Positions 17,351-27,169 of a DNA stretch of 64,000 nucleotides are shown one piece after another (positions within the stretch are counted from its first letter, which is position 1; every line of letters starts with the position of its first letter). Position numbers and translations under genes: made by a program. The DNA is from Mucilaginibacter xinganensis. Its GTDB lineage: Bacteria; Bacteroidota; Bacteroidia; Sphingobacteriales; Sphingobacteriaceae. A model generated the notes under the pieces. That model saw only the letters and a list, made by a program, of their open reading frames with translations, made no database searches and had not been told where the DNA came from. The stretch is from the NCBI RefSeq assembly GCF_002257585.1, contig NZ_CP022743.1, positions 1 through 64,000 on the forward strand. Direction: 5' to 3'.

Positions 17351-19852
17351 ATGCATAAACGGAGTTTCATCGGATCTGTAAAGGGCAAAATAATTATTGC
17401 AGCTATCCTGGCATGTTTTGCGCTTTTTTTGGCATGGAGCACCAGTACCGGTGCTTTCAGGGGTATGCTAAACGCATTTGAAAGAGTCTCGGCCCCAAAT
17501 GAAAAGCTTCGCCTCGTGAATGACCTCTCGCGCGGTATGGCCCGCATAGACCAGGTGCAACGCGCACGATCAATCAACAACCCCGACAAGTATTACGGGT
17601 TTAATGCTTCAAAAGAACTTATTTTAAAAATTGATACTTTAAAAAGCCTGTACCCTGAAAAATCACAGCAGGTAAACCGACTTAATACCTTAAAAAAACT
17701 ATTGCAGGATCGCGACCGGCTTTTTGTAAATTACCTTAAGGTAAGAGAGGGCCTTATTGATAATAAATCATTTTCAGCACAGGTAGAAAGCTTAAACGAT
17801 ATAGTTGACCAAAGTGCCAAACAGGCCGATAGTATGGTTACTACCACCGAGAAGAAAACATCAACCACAACCGTTTACCCGGCCCCAGCAGAGATCGATA
17901 AAAAAGACACAAGGGGTTTTTTCAACAAACTCTTTGGCAAGAAAAAAGTAAAAGATACAGACTCGACAAACAAGCCTTTCCAAATAGTTGCAGAAGAACT
18001 GAACGTGAAGCACGACACGCTGGCAAAAGCCATACAGGACAGTCTACTTAAGGGGCTTGGCCAGACAATGAGGGACCTGGAAAAAATTCAGCAGCGCAAA
18101 AGTTCATTATTTGTAAACCGCGAAGCGGTGCTGGTAAAATCAAGCTCGAACATTATCCACCAAATTTTTTCCATCCTTAAGAAGGTAGAAAATGAAGTGG
18201 TAGTGCAAACCGCTGAAAATAATGAGTCAGCCAGGACGATGGTTAACAGCAGCATTGAACGCATCAGCCTCATTATGCTGGCTTTTGTTGTGCTCACCAT
18301 ATTGCTGGTGTACTTTATTTTAAGGGATATCTCAAAAATTAATAAATACCGAAAAGAATTGGAGCTGGCAAAAGATGAAGCCGAATATCATTCATTGGCA
18401 AAACAGCGGTTCCTTTCAAACATGAGCCATGAGATTCGCACTCCGCTACAATCCATCATAGGTTATGCAGAAATGGTTAAACACCAGGAGCATCCACAGC
18501 AGAAAGACATTGAGGCCATTTACCGTTCTTCGGGCCATTTAATGCAGATAGTAAACGAGGTGCTTGATTATAACAGGATCATATCGGGAAAATTTACTTT
18601 CGCGAGTCAGGAATTTGAAATGGTACCGCTGCTTGACGAAGTTATTTCTATTATTAGCTTACAGGCCGACCAAAAAGGCATCAGTCTGAAAACAAACTAT
18701 AGTACCGGTGTGGCTGCATCTGTAACCGGGGACCCCTTCCGATTAAAGCAGATTCTCTTTAATTTATTGGGCAATGCTATAAAATTCACCCTTCAAGGTG
18801 GCGTTATTCTAACCGTTAACACGCAGGAGGTTGAAGAGCAGTTACAATATCAATTTGATGTAACGGATACTGGGATAGGGCTTGCCGCAGGCGATATAGA
18901 GCGCGTATTTAATGAATTTGAGCAGGCACATGATGATACGCAAAACCACGCCGGCACCGGCCTGGGACTCCCTATAACAAAGGAGCTTATTGAAAGCCAG
19001 GGGGGCAGCATTACCGTAAAAAGCAAACCGGGTAAAGGGAGCAGCTTCAGCTTTAACCTTAATTTTACAAAAGCAAAACAAGCTGCCGTTAAGCCGGCAC
19101 CTTCAAAAAAGATTGTTCAAAACCCAGCTACCAATAAGGTTTGGATAATTGATGACGACCCCTTTATCCTTGAACTATGCTCGCGCATTTTCAAGAACAA
19201 TAACATTGCCTGCCGTTGTTTTAAATCGCCGAACGAAATTTTAAATACCCCATGGGATACGGGCGTAAAGTTCTTATTGCTTGATATTAGAATGCCCGGA
19301 ATGAGCGGCATTGAGCTTTGCCAGTTGTTGCGCCAAAAAATACCGGGAGATATAATGATCTATGCGCTTACCGCACAAGCTTTACCCGGCGAGAGCCAAT
19401 CAGTGTTAGCGCATGGCTTTAATGGCTTATTAATGAAACCATTTAAAGAAACAGAGCTGGTAGCATTAGTAAAAGGAGAACACACCATAGTTAACACCTT
19501 ACCAGAGATCAATATAAGCGCTATTGAAAAACTAACCATGGGCGACCAGGAAGCGACAGCAAAAATACTTGCCCGTTTTGCCGCCGACAGTTTTAATGAT
19601 CTGGAGGAATTAAAAACGGGAATAGAAAAACAGGAGGTTGAGAAAGTACTGCTGCTTACCCACCGTATTGCAGGCCGTACTGCACAGGCCGGAGCAAGGG
19701 AGTTAGCCGAAAGCTTCCGTTTAGCAGAAATAGAACTTGGCCGGGATAAAAAATTCACTGCAAAAAGGATAGAAGAAATCTTAACTATTTCCCAAAAACT
19801 GCATACTCTCGCTATTGCAACGCGCGATTATAGTTTTACCGAAACTGTTTAA
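17351..19852 (+). CDS. Hybrid sensor histidine kinase with receiver and HPt domains
   Basis: An 833-residue membrane kinase. A transmembrane helix at about 11-31 and another at about 307-326 flank a sensor region predicted to be mainly helical and exported. Then come HisKA (NMSHEIRTPL, H360), a GHKL ATPase (LGNAIKF, DTGIGL, GTGLGLPI), a receiver (LLLDIRMPGMSG) and a C-terminal HPt domain (LLLTHRIAGRTAQAG). This allows an internal phosphorelay H-D-H. It is convergent with an NtrC-type regulator gene 13 bases away, the likely final phosphate acceptor. The signal is unknown. Confidence 0.93.
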   Translation: MHKRSFIGSVKGKIIIAAILACFALFLAWSTSTGAFRGMLNAFERVSAPNEKLRLVNDLSRGMARIDQVQRARSINNPDKYYGFNASKELILKIDTLKSLYPEKSQQVNRLNTLKKLLQDRDRLFVNYLKVREGLIDNKSFSAQVESLNDIVDQSAKQADSMVTTTEKKTSTTTVYPAPAEIDKKDTRGFFNKLFGKKKVKDTDSTNKPFQIVAEELNVKHDTLAKAIQDSLLKGLGQTMRDLEKIQQRKSSLFVNREAVLVKSSSNIIHQIFSILKKVENEVVVQTAENNESARTMVNSSIERISLIMLAFVVLTILLVYFILRDISKINKYRKELELAKDEAEYHSLAKQRFLSNMSHEIRTPLQSIIGYAEMVKHQEHPQQKDIEAIYRSSGHLMQIVNEVLDYNRIISGKFTFASQEFEMVPLLDEVISIISLQADQKGISLKTNYSTGVAASVTGDPFRLKQILFNLLGNAIKFTLQGGVILTVNTQEVEEQLQYQFDVTDTGIGLAAGDIERVFNEFEQAHDDTQNHAGTGLGLPITKELIESQGGSITVKSKPGKGSSFSFNLNFTKAKQAAVKPAPSKKIVQNPATNKVWIIDDDPFILELCSRIFKNNNIACRCFKSPNEILNTPWDTGVKFLLLDIRMPGMSGIELCQLLRQKIPGDIMIYALTAQALPGESQSVLAHGFNGLLMKPFKETELVALVKGEHTIVNTLPEINISAIEKLTMGDQEATAKILARFAADSFNDLEELKTGIEKQEVEKVLLLTHRIAGRTAQAGARELAESFRLAEIELGRDKKFTAKRIEEILTISQKLHTLAIATRDYSFTETV

Positions 19853-19865
19853 TGAAACTGATTCG

Positions 19866-21200
19866 CTAACTATCCAGTCCGTAACGTTCAATTTTGCTAT
19901 AAAGCGTTTTACGATCAATATTAAGCAACCTGGCCGCCATTGATTTATTATATTTTACCTGGATCAGCGTTTTTTGAATCAACTGCTTTTCATTAACTTC
20001 GTTTTGCGCTTTTAAGTCTGATTCACGCACCTGGTGAATATTGTGAGATACGGAGAATAGCATTTCTTCCGGCAATGTATCTGCACCGGCTATCTCGCCG
20101 CTGCTTAACAAAACCATGCGTTTAATCACATTCTTTAGCTCGCGCAAATTGCCCGGCCAATCGTACTTGTGGAGGATTTCTTTCGCCTCGGGGGATATGC
20201 TCCCTACTTTACGGTCCAGCTCAGCATTTGCAAGCTTTATGAAATGCCGGATGAAAATATCAATGTCGCTTCCGCGCGTTCTTAACGGCGACAGCTGGAT
20301 CTTGAACTCATTTATGCGGTGATAAAGGTCCTGCCTGAAATCGCCGCCGCTTACGCTGTTTACCAGGTCATCATTGGTTGCGGTAATTATCCTTACGTTA
20401 ACCGGGATCAGTTTATTGCCACCTAAGGGCTGGATAACCTTTTCCTGCAGTGCCCTCAGGAGTTTTATTTGCACATCGTAGCTTAGGTTCCCAACTTCGT
20501 CCATAAACAGCGTCCCACCGTCTGCCCATTCAAAAACACCTTTTTTATCAGCAATTGCCCCTGTAAAGGCGCCTTTAATATGCCCAAAGAGTTCGCTTGC
20601 TGCCAGGTCTTTCGATAAGGCCCCACAATCAATTGCCACAAATGGCTTTGCAAAACGTTTACTTTGCCGGTGAATAGTCCGGGCTACATACTCTTTACCG
20701 GTACCGCTTTCGCCCTGTATCAATACCGCCAGGTCAGTAGGCGCAACTACATCAATATACTCATGAAGTTTATCAGAGTCAGTGCTGTTACCTTTAATAA
20801 ATTCAGGCTGTTCATCCCGCACGACAACTTTTTGCTCCTTCTTTCCACCGAGCGCGCTGCTCATAATCATCAGCAATTCGTCAGGGTTAACTGGTTTTGT
20901 GATGTAGTCAAAAGCCCCCGACCGGATAGCTTTAACCGCAGTTCGCACGTCATTAAAACTCGTCATTATAATGACCGGAACATGAAAACCGTTTTCCCTT
21001 GCCTTAACCAACATATCAAGCCCGATACCATCGGGCAGCCGATAGTCAAGCAGTAACAGGTCAAATTTATTTTGGCTTATCTGTGTTAAACCCGATTTAA
21101 TGTTTTGAGCCGTTGTTATGTCATGGCCATGCTTTTGCAAAAAACCCTCCAATAATTGAGAGAATGTGACGTCGTCATCAACTATTAATATTTTTGCCAT
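19866..21200 (-). CDS. NtrC-family sigma-54-dependent response regulator
   Basis: A 444-residue enhancer-binding protein: receiver (D8-D10, phospho-acceptor D52 in LLLLDYRLPDG), a sigma-54 AAA+ domain with Walker A GESGTGKE and the sigma-54 contact loop GAFTGA, and a C-terminal Fis-type helix-turn-helix (KSMAARLLNIDRKTLYSKIERYG). It should activate RpoN promoters when phosphorylated. It is tail-to-tail with the hybrid kinase, whose HPt domain is the plausible donor. Its -7 box lies inside the downstream end of the preceding gene's terminator. Confidence 0.95.
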   Translation of the reverse strand: MAKILIVDDDVTFSQLLEGFLQKHGHDITTAQNIKSGLTQISQNKFDLLLLDYRLPDGIGLDMLVKARENGFHVPVIIMTSFNDVRTAVKAIRSGAFDYITKPVNPDELLMIMSSALGGKKEQKVVVRDEQPEFIKGNSTDSDKLHEYIDVVAPTDLAVLIQGESGTGKEYVARTIHRQSKRFAKPFVAIDCGALSKDLAASELFGHIKGAFTGAIADKKGVFEWADGGTLFMDEVGNLSYDVQIKLLRALQEKVIQPLGGNKLIPVNVRIITATNDDLVNSVSGGDFRQDLYHRINEFKIQLSPLRTRGSDIDIFIRHFIKLANAELDRKVGSISPEAKEILHKYDWPGNLRELKNVIKRMVLLSSGEIAGADTLPEEMLFSVSHNIHQVRESDLKAQNEVNEKQLIQKTLIQVKYNKSMAARLLNIDRKTLYSKIERYGLDS

Positions 21201-21222
21201 AAATCTTTCTTTGGTAGAATGG

Positions 21223-21230
21223 CAAAAATA
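21223..21230 (-). promoter_or_regulatory. -7 box of the NtrC-type regulator gene
   Basis: TATTTTTG on the minus strand matches TAnnTTTG exactly and lies 22 bases before the ATG. It directly abuts the preceding terminator hairpin, whose T-rich tail it overlaps. Confidence 0.55.
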
Positions 21231-21231
21231 C

Positions 21232-21259
21232 GAAAGGCACCGATATATCGGTGCCTTTC
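21232..21259 (-). terminator. Perfect 28-bp palindrome: terminator of the small PepSY-like gene
   Basis: The 14-base arm GAAAGGCACCGATA pairs perfectly with its complement. On the minus strand it is followed by CGTATTTTTG. It lies 27 bases after the stop codon of the small exported protein. Confidence 0.75.
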
Positions 21260-21286
21260 ATGTGATAAAACAATATGTTTGTTAGT

Positions 21287-21604
21287 TTATTGGATTATTT
21301 TACCGTCTTTGTCAAATTTAAGGGCCTTTGTTTCAGTACCTTTTTTAACGTCAACCTCATAATACTGAGTTGTACCTGCGGTTACTGCAAAAGCAGTTGA
21401 TGGAACCCATGTTTTAAAAACATCGCTTGACAGCACTGTTTTAACAGGATCGGGAAGAGCTTCTAATTTTATTGGGCTTTTCTGTACGCTGTCTGCCTGG
21501 GCTACAATTGCAACAGTGTGCATGTTTGTATTTAGGTTGTTTGCTTTAACCGTAGCTAAACCTGCTACAACTAATACTGCTGCTGATAAAATGAACTTTT
21601 TCAT
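21287..21604 (-). CDS. Small exported PepSY-like protein
   Basis: A 105-residue protein with a signal peptide (MKKFILSAAVLVVAGLATVKA). The mature part, with LEALPDPVKTVLSSD, then an aromatic-containing strand (TTQYYEVDVKKG) and a final ALKFDKDGKIIQ, resembles the PepSY-like/DUF2874 half-barrel found in Bacteroidota exported proteins. Function is unknown; PepSY relatives can act as protease inhibitors. It stands alone with its own terminator. No gene is seen in the 229 bases upstream. Confidence 0.7.
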   Translation of the reverse strand: MKKFILSAAVLVVAGLATVKANNLNTNMHTVAIVAQADSVQKSPIKLEALPDPVKTVLSSDVFKTWVPSTAFAVTAGTTQYYEVDVKKGTETKALKFDKDGKIIQ

Positions 21605-21833
21605 AAATATACTTTTTTGTTTTTTATGTATGATATGGTGTTAGGCTACATAATGGTGCCATAACAACATCAATACAGCATTCAGCTTAAAGCCAACAGT
21701 TTAAGAATAACTCCGCAAAATAACAATGCTGACTTATTCCACAGTTTGGTGCAAAAGGCTACATAAAAACGCCGGTTAAGGCACAAGTATTAAAGCGCAA
21801 GCGATTTGAAGAGAAGCAGGTAATAGCAATTAC

Positions 21834-22367
21834 CTATTTTTTAGTACGATAGTATTTATAGATCTTAACACCGGTCATAAGTATTAATGATAGAAGCACC
21901 AGGCCAATAATTCCGAAAATCCAGTTTACCGCATTTTTTAATACCACCAGGAATACAATAGCAAACAGTAATAAGGTAGCCACCTCGTTCCAGATCCGCA
22001 GTTGCGTGGATGTCCACTTGAAAAGGCCTTTCGCCATCTGTTTCATTTTGCTTTCGCAGATGAAATGATAAACCAGCAAGCCGCCAACGAAAGCAAGCTT
22101 AATGTGCATCCAGGGCTGCTGGAGCCACACCGGCATTATAAAAAGCATGGTTACCCCAGCTGCTAAAACCAGCATCATTGAGGGCACCGTGATGATGAAC
22201 CAAAGCTTCCGCTCCATTATCTCAAACTGTTTGGAAAGGATGGTACGATCTGGTTCAGGTTTTTCCTGCGCTTCAGTATGGTAAATAAACAAACGAACCA
22301 TATAGAAAAGCCCCGCCATCCAGCAGACTACAAAAATGATATGTAAGGAAAGGACGTAATTGTACAC
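21834..22367 (-). CDS. hemJ: Protoporphyrinogen IX oxidase HemJ
   Basis: A 177-residue integral membrane protein with four to five helices, matching the HemJ (UPF0093) family. N-terminal LHIIFVVCWMAGLFYMVRLFIYH contains the conserved histidine, and a CESKMKQMA segment carries the conserved lysine region. HemJ oxidises protoporphyrinogen IX in bacteria lacking HemG/HemY. It is encoded 37 bases downstream of hemE at the end of the heme cluster, which supports the assignment. Confidence 0.9.
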   Translation of the reverse strand: MYNYVLSLHIIFVVCWMAGLFYMVRLFIYHTEAQEKPEPDRTILSKQFEIMERKLWFIITVPSMMLVLAAGVTMLFIMPVWLQQPWMHIKLAFVGGLLVYHFICESKMKQMAKGLFKWTSTQLRIWNEVATLLLFAIVFLVVLKNAVNWIFGIIGLVLLSLILMTGVKIYKYYRTKK

Positions 22368-22404
22368 TGCTTTTCTCTATTTTAACTGATGGGCTAAAGC
22401 TGCT

Positions 22405-23430
22405 TTAATTTCTATATTCTTTAATAATATCAACTGCGTATTTAACATTATCAAACGGGATATCGGGCATTATACCATGGCCTAAATTAAAGATAAACCC
22501 TTTTTCACCTTTCATTCTGTCGAACAAGCGATAGATGCGTTCTTTAATTACTTTTTTATCGGCATACAAAATATGCGGGTCAAGATTCCCCTGAACAGCA
22601 ATGCCGGCAGGCAAACGTTTTTTCATGTCAAGCAGGTCAACATTCCAGTCAATGGAGATCACATCCGGCTTGGCTTCGGCCATTAACGGCGCAAAAACTG
22701 AACTGCCCTTACAAAATGAGATCACAGGGATATCTTTTCTGTTAAGCTTACTGATGATCTCGGTGATATAACGGTGCGAAAATTCCTTGTAATCATCCCA
22801 TGCCAGGGCTTGTGCCCAACTGTCAAAAATCTGTACAGCATTTACGCCCGCCGCAATTTGCAAGTTTAAATAATCAGCGGTAACAGTTGCTATTTTTGAT
22901 AACAGCAGGTGAGCAAGTTCAGGCTCATTATGCAGCATCAGTTTGGTTAGCTTAAAATCTTTTGACGACCCGCCTTCAACCAGGTAACTCATAACAGTAA
23001 AAGGTGCTCCGGCAAAACCTATCAGCGGGATGCGGCCGTTCAAACGTTGTTGAATCACCTCTATGGCATCAGCTACATATTGTAACCTGTCACCCACGTC
23101 GGTTCGTAAATTATCAACGTCAGCTTTGGTGCGTACCGGGTTGGCAAATTTAGGCCCTATACCCTGGTTAAAGCTCAGGTCGCCTCCCATGGCTTCACCA
23201 GTAACCAATATGTCTGAAAATAATATTGCAGCATCAATGCCCAAAAGGTCAACCGGCAACATGGTAACATCTGCCGCCAGCTCCGGGGTTTTGCACATCT
23301 CTAAAAAGGAATATTTGTTCTTTATGTCCCAATATTCCTTCATAAAACGACCCGCCTGGCGCATCATCCATACGGGCGGCCGCTCTGTTTCTTCAGAAAA
23401 TGCTGCTTTAATTAATAACGAATCTCTCAT
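22405..23430 (-). CDS. hemE: Uroporphyrinogen decarboxylase
   Basis: HemE converts uroporphyrinogen III to coproporphyrinogen III in the cytoplasm. The 341-residue protein is full length and has the substrate-binding signature PPVWMMRQAGRFMKEY near the N-terminus. It also shows AAILFSDILV, GFAGAPFTVMSYLVEGG, and a C-terminal NLGHGIMPDIP. It lies between hemJ and a TPR membrane gene, all in one direction. Its product is the substrate for HemN, encoded at 54472 in this window. Confidence 0.97.
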   Translation of the reverse strand: MRDSLLIKAAFSEETERPPVWMMRQAGRFMKEYWDIKNKYSFLEMCKTPELAADVTMLPVDLLGIDAAILFSDILVTGEAMGGDLSFNQGIGPKFANPVRTKADVDNLRTDVGDRLQYVADAIEVIQQRLNGRIPLIGFAGAPFTVMSYLVEGGSSKDFKLTKLMLHNEPELAHLLLSKIATVTADYLNLQIAAGVNAVQIFDSWAQALAWDDYKEFSHRYITEIISKLNRKDIPVISFCKGSSVFAPLMAEAKPDVISIDWNVDLLDMKKRLPAGIAVQGNLDPHILYADKKVIKERIYRLFDRMKGEKGFIFNLGHGIMPDIPFDNVKYAVDIIKEYRN

Positions 23431-23464
23431 AATATATCATGTAAACACGCAAAATATTGCGCCT

Positions 23465-23992
23465 CTACAGTTTGTGTTTTTTTAATTCCTGGCGAAGGCG
23501 TTCAATAACATCCTTCATTTTTGCGTTTATATTTTCCTGGTGCTTTTCGGTAAGCTTTAAGTAGGCATCGGCCTTGTCAAAGTTGCCCTGCCGTACATTT
23601 ATATTGGCCACATGCACCAACGCCGCCACATGATCATTTACCGAGCGTAAAGGGTATTGTGCGGCTATTTCGTAATGTTTTTCCGCATCTTCGAAATCCT
23701 GTTTTTGCAGGCAAACACCTCCCATTAAAAATTCATAATAACCCCTGCGGCTTTTGCTCAGCCATTTCGGATTAAAGATCTCCATTAATGTACGCTCAGC
23801 CTTATCATAGTTTTTATGATGAAAATACTTTGCCGCAACAATAAGTGTTCCCTGCCTGATGTAATCCCAGGCAAGCAGCACAATAAACATCAGGGCAACT
23901 GACGCAAACATGTATTGCCGCAGGTAAACTAATAACAACAGCGACAAAAAAAATATGAAGCCAATGAATAAGCGTGTCCTGTTTGCAAACAT
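23465..23992 (-). CDS. Membrane TPR-like protein in the heme cluster
   Basis: A 175-residue protein with two N-terminal hydrophobic helices (LFIGFIFFLSLLLLVYL; FASVALMFIVLLAWDYI) and then TPR-like helical pairs (KNYDKAERTLMEIF, QDFEDAEKHYEIAAQYPL, GNFDKADAYLKLTEKHQ). Its start overlaps the stop of the upstream response regulator gene by one base, indicating translational coupling. It might be an accessory of the two-component pair or of heme metabolism, but nothing in the sequence proves this. Confidence 0.75.
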   Translation of the reverse strand: MFANRTRLFIGFIFFLSLLLLVYLRQYMFASVALMFIVLLAWDYIRQGTLIVAAKYFHHKNYDKAERTLMEIFNPKWLSKSRRGYYEFLMGGVCLQKQDFEDAEKHYEIAAQYPLRSVNDHVAALVHVANINVRQGNFDKADAYLKLTEKHQENINAKMKDVIERLRQELKKHKL

Positions 23993-24699
23993 TAATGCTG
24001 ATTATCAGTAAACTTATAACCTACACCACGGATAGAGTGAAAATAAACCGGGTTTTTAGGGTCTGGTTCAAAATACTTACGGAAAGTTAAAATAAAGTTA
24101 TCAATAGTGCGGGTTGACGGGTAAACGTCATAGTTCCATACTGTCTCTAATATTTGCTCGCGCGAAACAGCATCATTACGGCGCTCAATAAGCAGCTTCA
24201 ACAGCATGGTTTCCTTTTTGGTTAAAGGAGTGATTGACTCATCGCCGTTTACCAATTCAAACGAGTTAAAGTGAATAGTTTTGTCGCCTATTTTATAACT
24301 GTTAAATTCTTTAAGATCATCGCCTTTCAAACTACGTTTTACAAGGTTGTTCACCCTAAGAATCAGTTCCTCAAGATTAAAAGGTTTAGTCAGGTAATCG
24401 TCAGCACCCTTTTTTAAGCCCGCTATTTTATCTTCGTTGGTATTTTTAGCGGTTAAAAACATAATAGGCACTTCGGAATTTTCAAGCCTGATGGTTTCAG
24501 CAACTACAAATCCATCAATTTCGGGCATCATAACATCCAGTATTACCAGGTTAAAACGCTCTTCCTTAAATATTTGCAAAGCCTTTTTACCATTAGTAGC
24601 AGTTGACACCTTGTAACCCTCAAGTTCAAGGTTAAGCTTAATGGCCTCAAGCAAATGCTCTTCGTCCTCGGCTAATAAAATTCTCTTTTTGTTTAACAT
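23992..24699 (-). CDS. OmpR-family response regulator
   Basis: A 235-residue regulator with receiver (E11/D12, phospho-acceptor in LVILDVMMPEIDG, lysine in DDYLTKPF) and a winged-helix OmpR/PhoB DNA-binding domain (about 135-232, with SREQILETVWNYDVYPSTRTIDN and the IRGVGYKF wing). It lies downstream of the histidine kinase gene (98 bases) and within the run of heme genes hemL...hemE. Regulation of the surrounding heme genes is possible but not shown. Confidence 0.95.
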   Translation of the reverse strand: MLNKKRILLAEDEEHLLEAIKLNLELEGYKVSTATNGKKALQIFKEERFNLVILDVMMPEIDGFVVAETIRLENSEVPIMFLTAKNTNEDKIAGLKKGADDYLTKPFNLEELILRVNNLVKRSLKGDDLKEFNSYKIGDKTIHFNSFELVNGDESITPLTKKETMLLKLLIERRNDAVSREQILETVWNYDVYPSTRTIDNFILTFRKYFEPDPKNPVYFHSIRGVGYKFTDNQH

Positions 24700-24797
24700 G
24701 ATAATTATTAATTTACACGTAGTTCACGACTTATATCGAATTAAGGCATCCGAATTAATCCGGTTGATTTATAAAAATCAGCCTTTATTTGCGGTTT

Positions 24798-25667
24798 TTA
24801 TCCAAAAACCACTTCAAATATACTACCTGCCGGGCGATTATCCTTCACCTTTATACTTGCCTGGTGCTTGTCCAATACTTCTTTTACAATATACAGACCT
24901 AAACCGGTACCTTTTGTATTACGGGTATCCTCGCTGCCTACACGGTAGAACTTATCGAAAATACGGTTTTTTTCCTGATCTGCTATCCCAATACCATGAT
25001 CAGCCACTTCCAGGTACACTTTACCGTCCTTTGAGAAAAGTTTCACACCAACAGTTTCACAGGGCCCTGAATACTTTATAGCATTTTCAATCAAATTGGT
25101 AACAACAGATGTAAGTGCAAATTTGTCGCCGGTTATTTCAACCTTGGGCTCAATTTCAGCATCAATTATCTGCTGGGTACCTTCGCATTTGGTGATCTGC
25201 AACCGGTTTACAATGCTATCCACCAATACAGAAAGGCTAAACCTGTCTTTAGGGAAAGTATAGGAGCGATTATCAATTTTTGAGGCCAGCAGCATATTCT
25301 CAACCATATCGTCAAGCCGTTCAATATCCATTAATGACTTACCTATAAAACTGAGTGTTTGTTCTTTGGTAAGGTCCCTTTTTTGAATGGTTTGTAAAAG
25401 GATCTTGATTGACGCCAGTGGCGATTTAAGTTCATGTGTTACCGAAAGCAAAAAATTCTTTTTCTGTTCCTGCAGTTTGCGCTCCCGGTTTATGGAACGA
25501 TGCAGCGAATAGGCCCCGGCAAAAAACACCACTATGAATATGGAACCTTCGCCCATTATCATACCGAAGCTGCTTGGCATCATTTTGGTAAGCAGGTAGC
25601 CCCACCATATCAGCTCTGCAAGTGCATAAATGATAAGCGCATAAAATATTACAAATGATCTTTTCAT
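24798..25667 (-). CDS. Membrane sensor histidine kinase
   Basis: A 289-residue kinase with two N-terminal transmembrane helices (about 6-27 and 35-54) and almost no extracytoplasmic loop, so any signal is probably sensed in or near the membrane. HisKA contains FLLSVTHELKSPLASIK, and the ATPase domain has LIENAIKYSG, DHGIGI and GTGLGLYIVKEVL. It is paired with the OmpR-type regulator just downstream and lies between hemL and hemE. Confidence 0.93.
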   Translation of the reverse strand: MKRSFVIFYALIIYALAELIWWGYLLTKMMPSSFGMIMGEGSIFIVVFFAGAYSLHRSINRERKLQEQKKNFLLSVTHELKSPLASIKILLQTIQKRDLTKEQTLSFIGKSLMDIERLDDMVENMLLASKIDNRSYTFPKDRFSLSVLVDSIVNRLQITKCEGTQQIIDAEIEPKVEITGDKFALTSVVTNLIENAIKYSGPCETVGVKLFSKDGKVYLEVADHGIGIADQEKNRIFDKFYRVGSEDTRNTKGTGLGLYIVKEVLDKHQASIKVKDNRPAGSIFEVVFG

Positions 25668-25756
25668 TTCAGTTTATTTTATAATTTCCGTAGGCGGTTA
25701 GCAGCAAGTTATTAATTAAAGATAGTTTAAAATTGCCAACTGATACTTTTAACAGC

Positions 25757-27127
25757 CTACTTTTCCCTGAATACCACTTCCAGGCTATCAAATATAGCAC
25801 GTTTTGCTTTTTCAAGGTCTATTTTAGTATGGGCCGAGGATATAAATCCAACCTCATAACCGCTTGGGCCTAAGTAAACGCCTCGGTTCAGCAGTTCCCG
25901 GTGAAGCTTTTTAAATTTCTCCATGCTGGATGCATCAATATCATCAGCGTTACGGATAGCTTCCTTATCGGTAAAAGCAAACCAAAATATTGAGCCGATG
26001 GTAAAAACTTTGAATTTATAATTGCGGGCAGTAGCAAAACGCTGAATAGCTTCGGTAAACTCTTCCGTTTTATTATTAAGATCGCGATAGAAACCCATGC
26101 GCAGCAGTTCGCTTAATTGCGCAATACCCGCAGCCATAGCAACCGGGTTGCCTGATAGTGTTCCGGCCTGGTAAACTCCGCCGTCGGGAGAAACGTTACT
26201 CATTATTTCGGCGGATGCACCATACGCCCCAACAGGCAGGCCACCGCCAATTATTTTACCATAGGTAAGGATATCCGGTTTAATTTGATAGTAACCGGCG
26301 GCACCCTCAAAGCCAATCCTGAAGCCAGAGATCACCTCATCAAAGATGAGTAAAGTGCCGTTTTGGGTACAGATTTCCCGGAGGTATTGCAGGTATTCTT
26401 TTTCCTGTAAAATCAGGCCGTTATTGGCAGGCACAGGCTCAATAATTATGGCAGCTATCTGGTCTTTAAATTCTTCAAAAGCCTTTTGCACCGCTTCTCT
26501 GTCATTTAAAGCAACCACAATAGTTTCATCAGCAAATGATTTGGGTACGCCTGCGGAGGAAGTTTCGCCAAAAGTAACCAGCCCAGACCCGGCTTTAACC
26601 AGCAGCGAATCGGTATGCCCGTGATAGCATCCTTCAAACTTCAGGATCTTATCACGTTTGGTGTATCCCCTCGCTAACCTGATGGCTGACATAACAGCCT
26701 CGGTACCAGAACTTACAAAGCGGATTTTTTCAATAAATTTGTTGTTTTTAATGATCAGCTCAGCCAATTCATTTTCCAGGGCTGTAGGCGCACCGAACGA
26801 CATGCCGTTCTGCATCACCTCAATCACCTTTTCGCGAACTTTGGCATTGTTATGGCCCAAAATAAGCGGCCCCCATGAGCAGCAAAAATCAACAAACTGG
26901 TTATCGTCCGCATCCCACAAATGGCATCCATCTCCCCTTTTTATAAAAAGCGGTGTGCCGTAAACAGATTTAAACGCCCTTACCGGTGAGTTTACCCCAC
27001 CCGGAAAAAACGTTTTTGCCTTGGCATATAGTTCCGCAGATTTTTCGCGGTTGATGTCAGGTTTTCCTGTTGAACCTGCTGATTCATTTCCCTCTGCGGT
27101 GAATTTCTTTTTTATCGACTCAAACAT
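25757..27127 (-). CDS. hemL: Glutamate-1-semialdehyde 2,1-aminomutase
   Basis: HemL is a PLP enzyme that makes 5-aminolevulinate from glutamate-1-semialdehyde in the C5 pathway. The 456-residue protein shows FFPGGVNSPVRAF, the PLP-site FVSSGTEAVMSAIRLAR, FDEVISGFR, and the catalytic lysine in TYGKIIGGGLPVGAYG. The first ~25 residues (to about DINREKS) are an N-terminal extension over the usual start; an alternative downstream start is not obvious. The partner hemA (glutamyl-tRNA reductase) is not in the window. Confidence 0.97.
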   Translation of the reverse strand: MFESIKKKFTAEGNESAGSTGKPDINREKSAELYAKAKTFFPGGVNSPVRAFKSVYGTPLFIKRGDGCHLWDADDNQFVDFCCSWGPLILGHNNAKVREKVIEVMQNGMSFGAPTALENELAELIIKNNKFIEKIRFVSSGTEAVMSAIRLARGYTKRDKILKFEGCYHGHTDSLLVKAGSGLVTFGETSSAGVPKSFADETIVVALNDREAVQKAFEEFKDQIAAIIIEPVPANNGLILQEKEYLQYLREICTQNGTLLIFDEVISGFRIGFEGAAGYYQIKPDILTYGKIIGGGLPVGAYGASAEIMSNVSPDGGVYQAGTLSGNPVAMAAGIAQLSELLRMGFYRDLNNKTEEFTEAIQRFATARNYKFKVFTIGSIFWFAFTDKEAIRNADDIDASSMEKFKKLHRELLNRGVYLGPSGYEVGFISSAHTKIDLEKAKRAIFDSLEVVFREK

Positions 27128-27169
27128 ATTTTCTTCTTTATCAGCGACACATTAAAACCTGGTCGCCAA

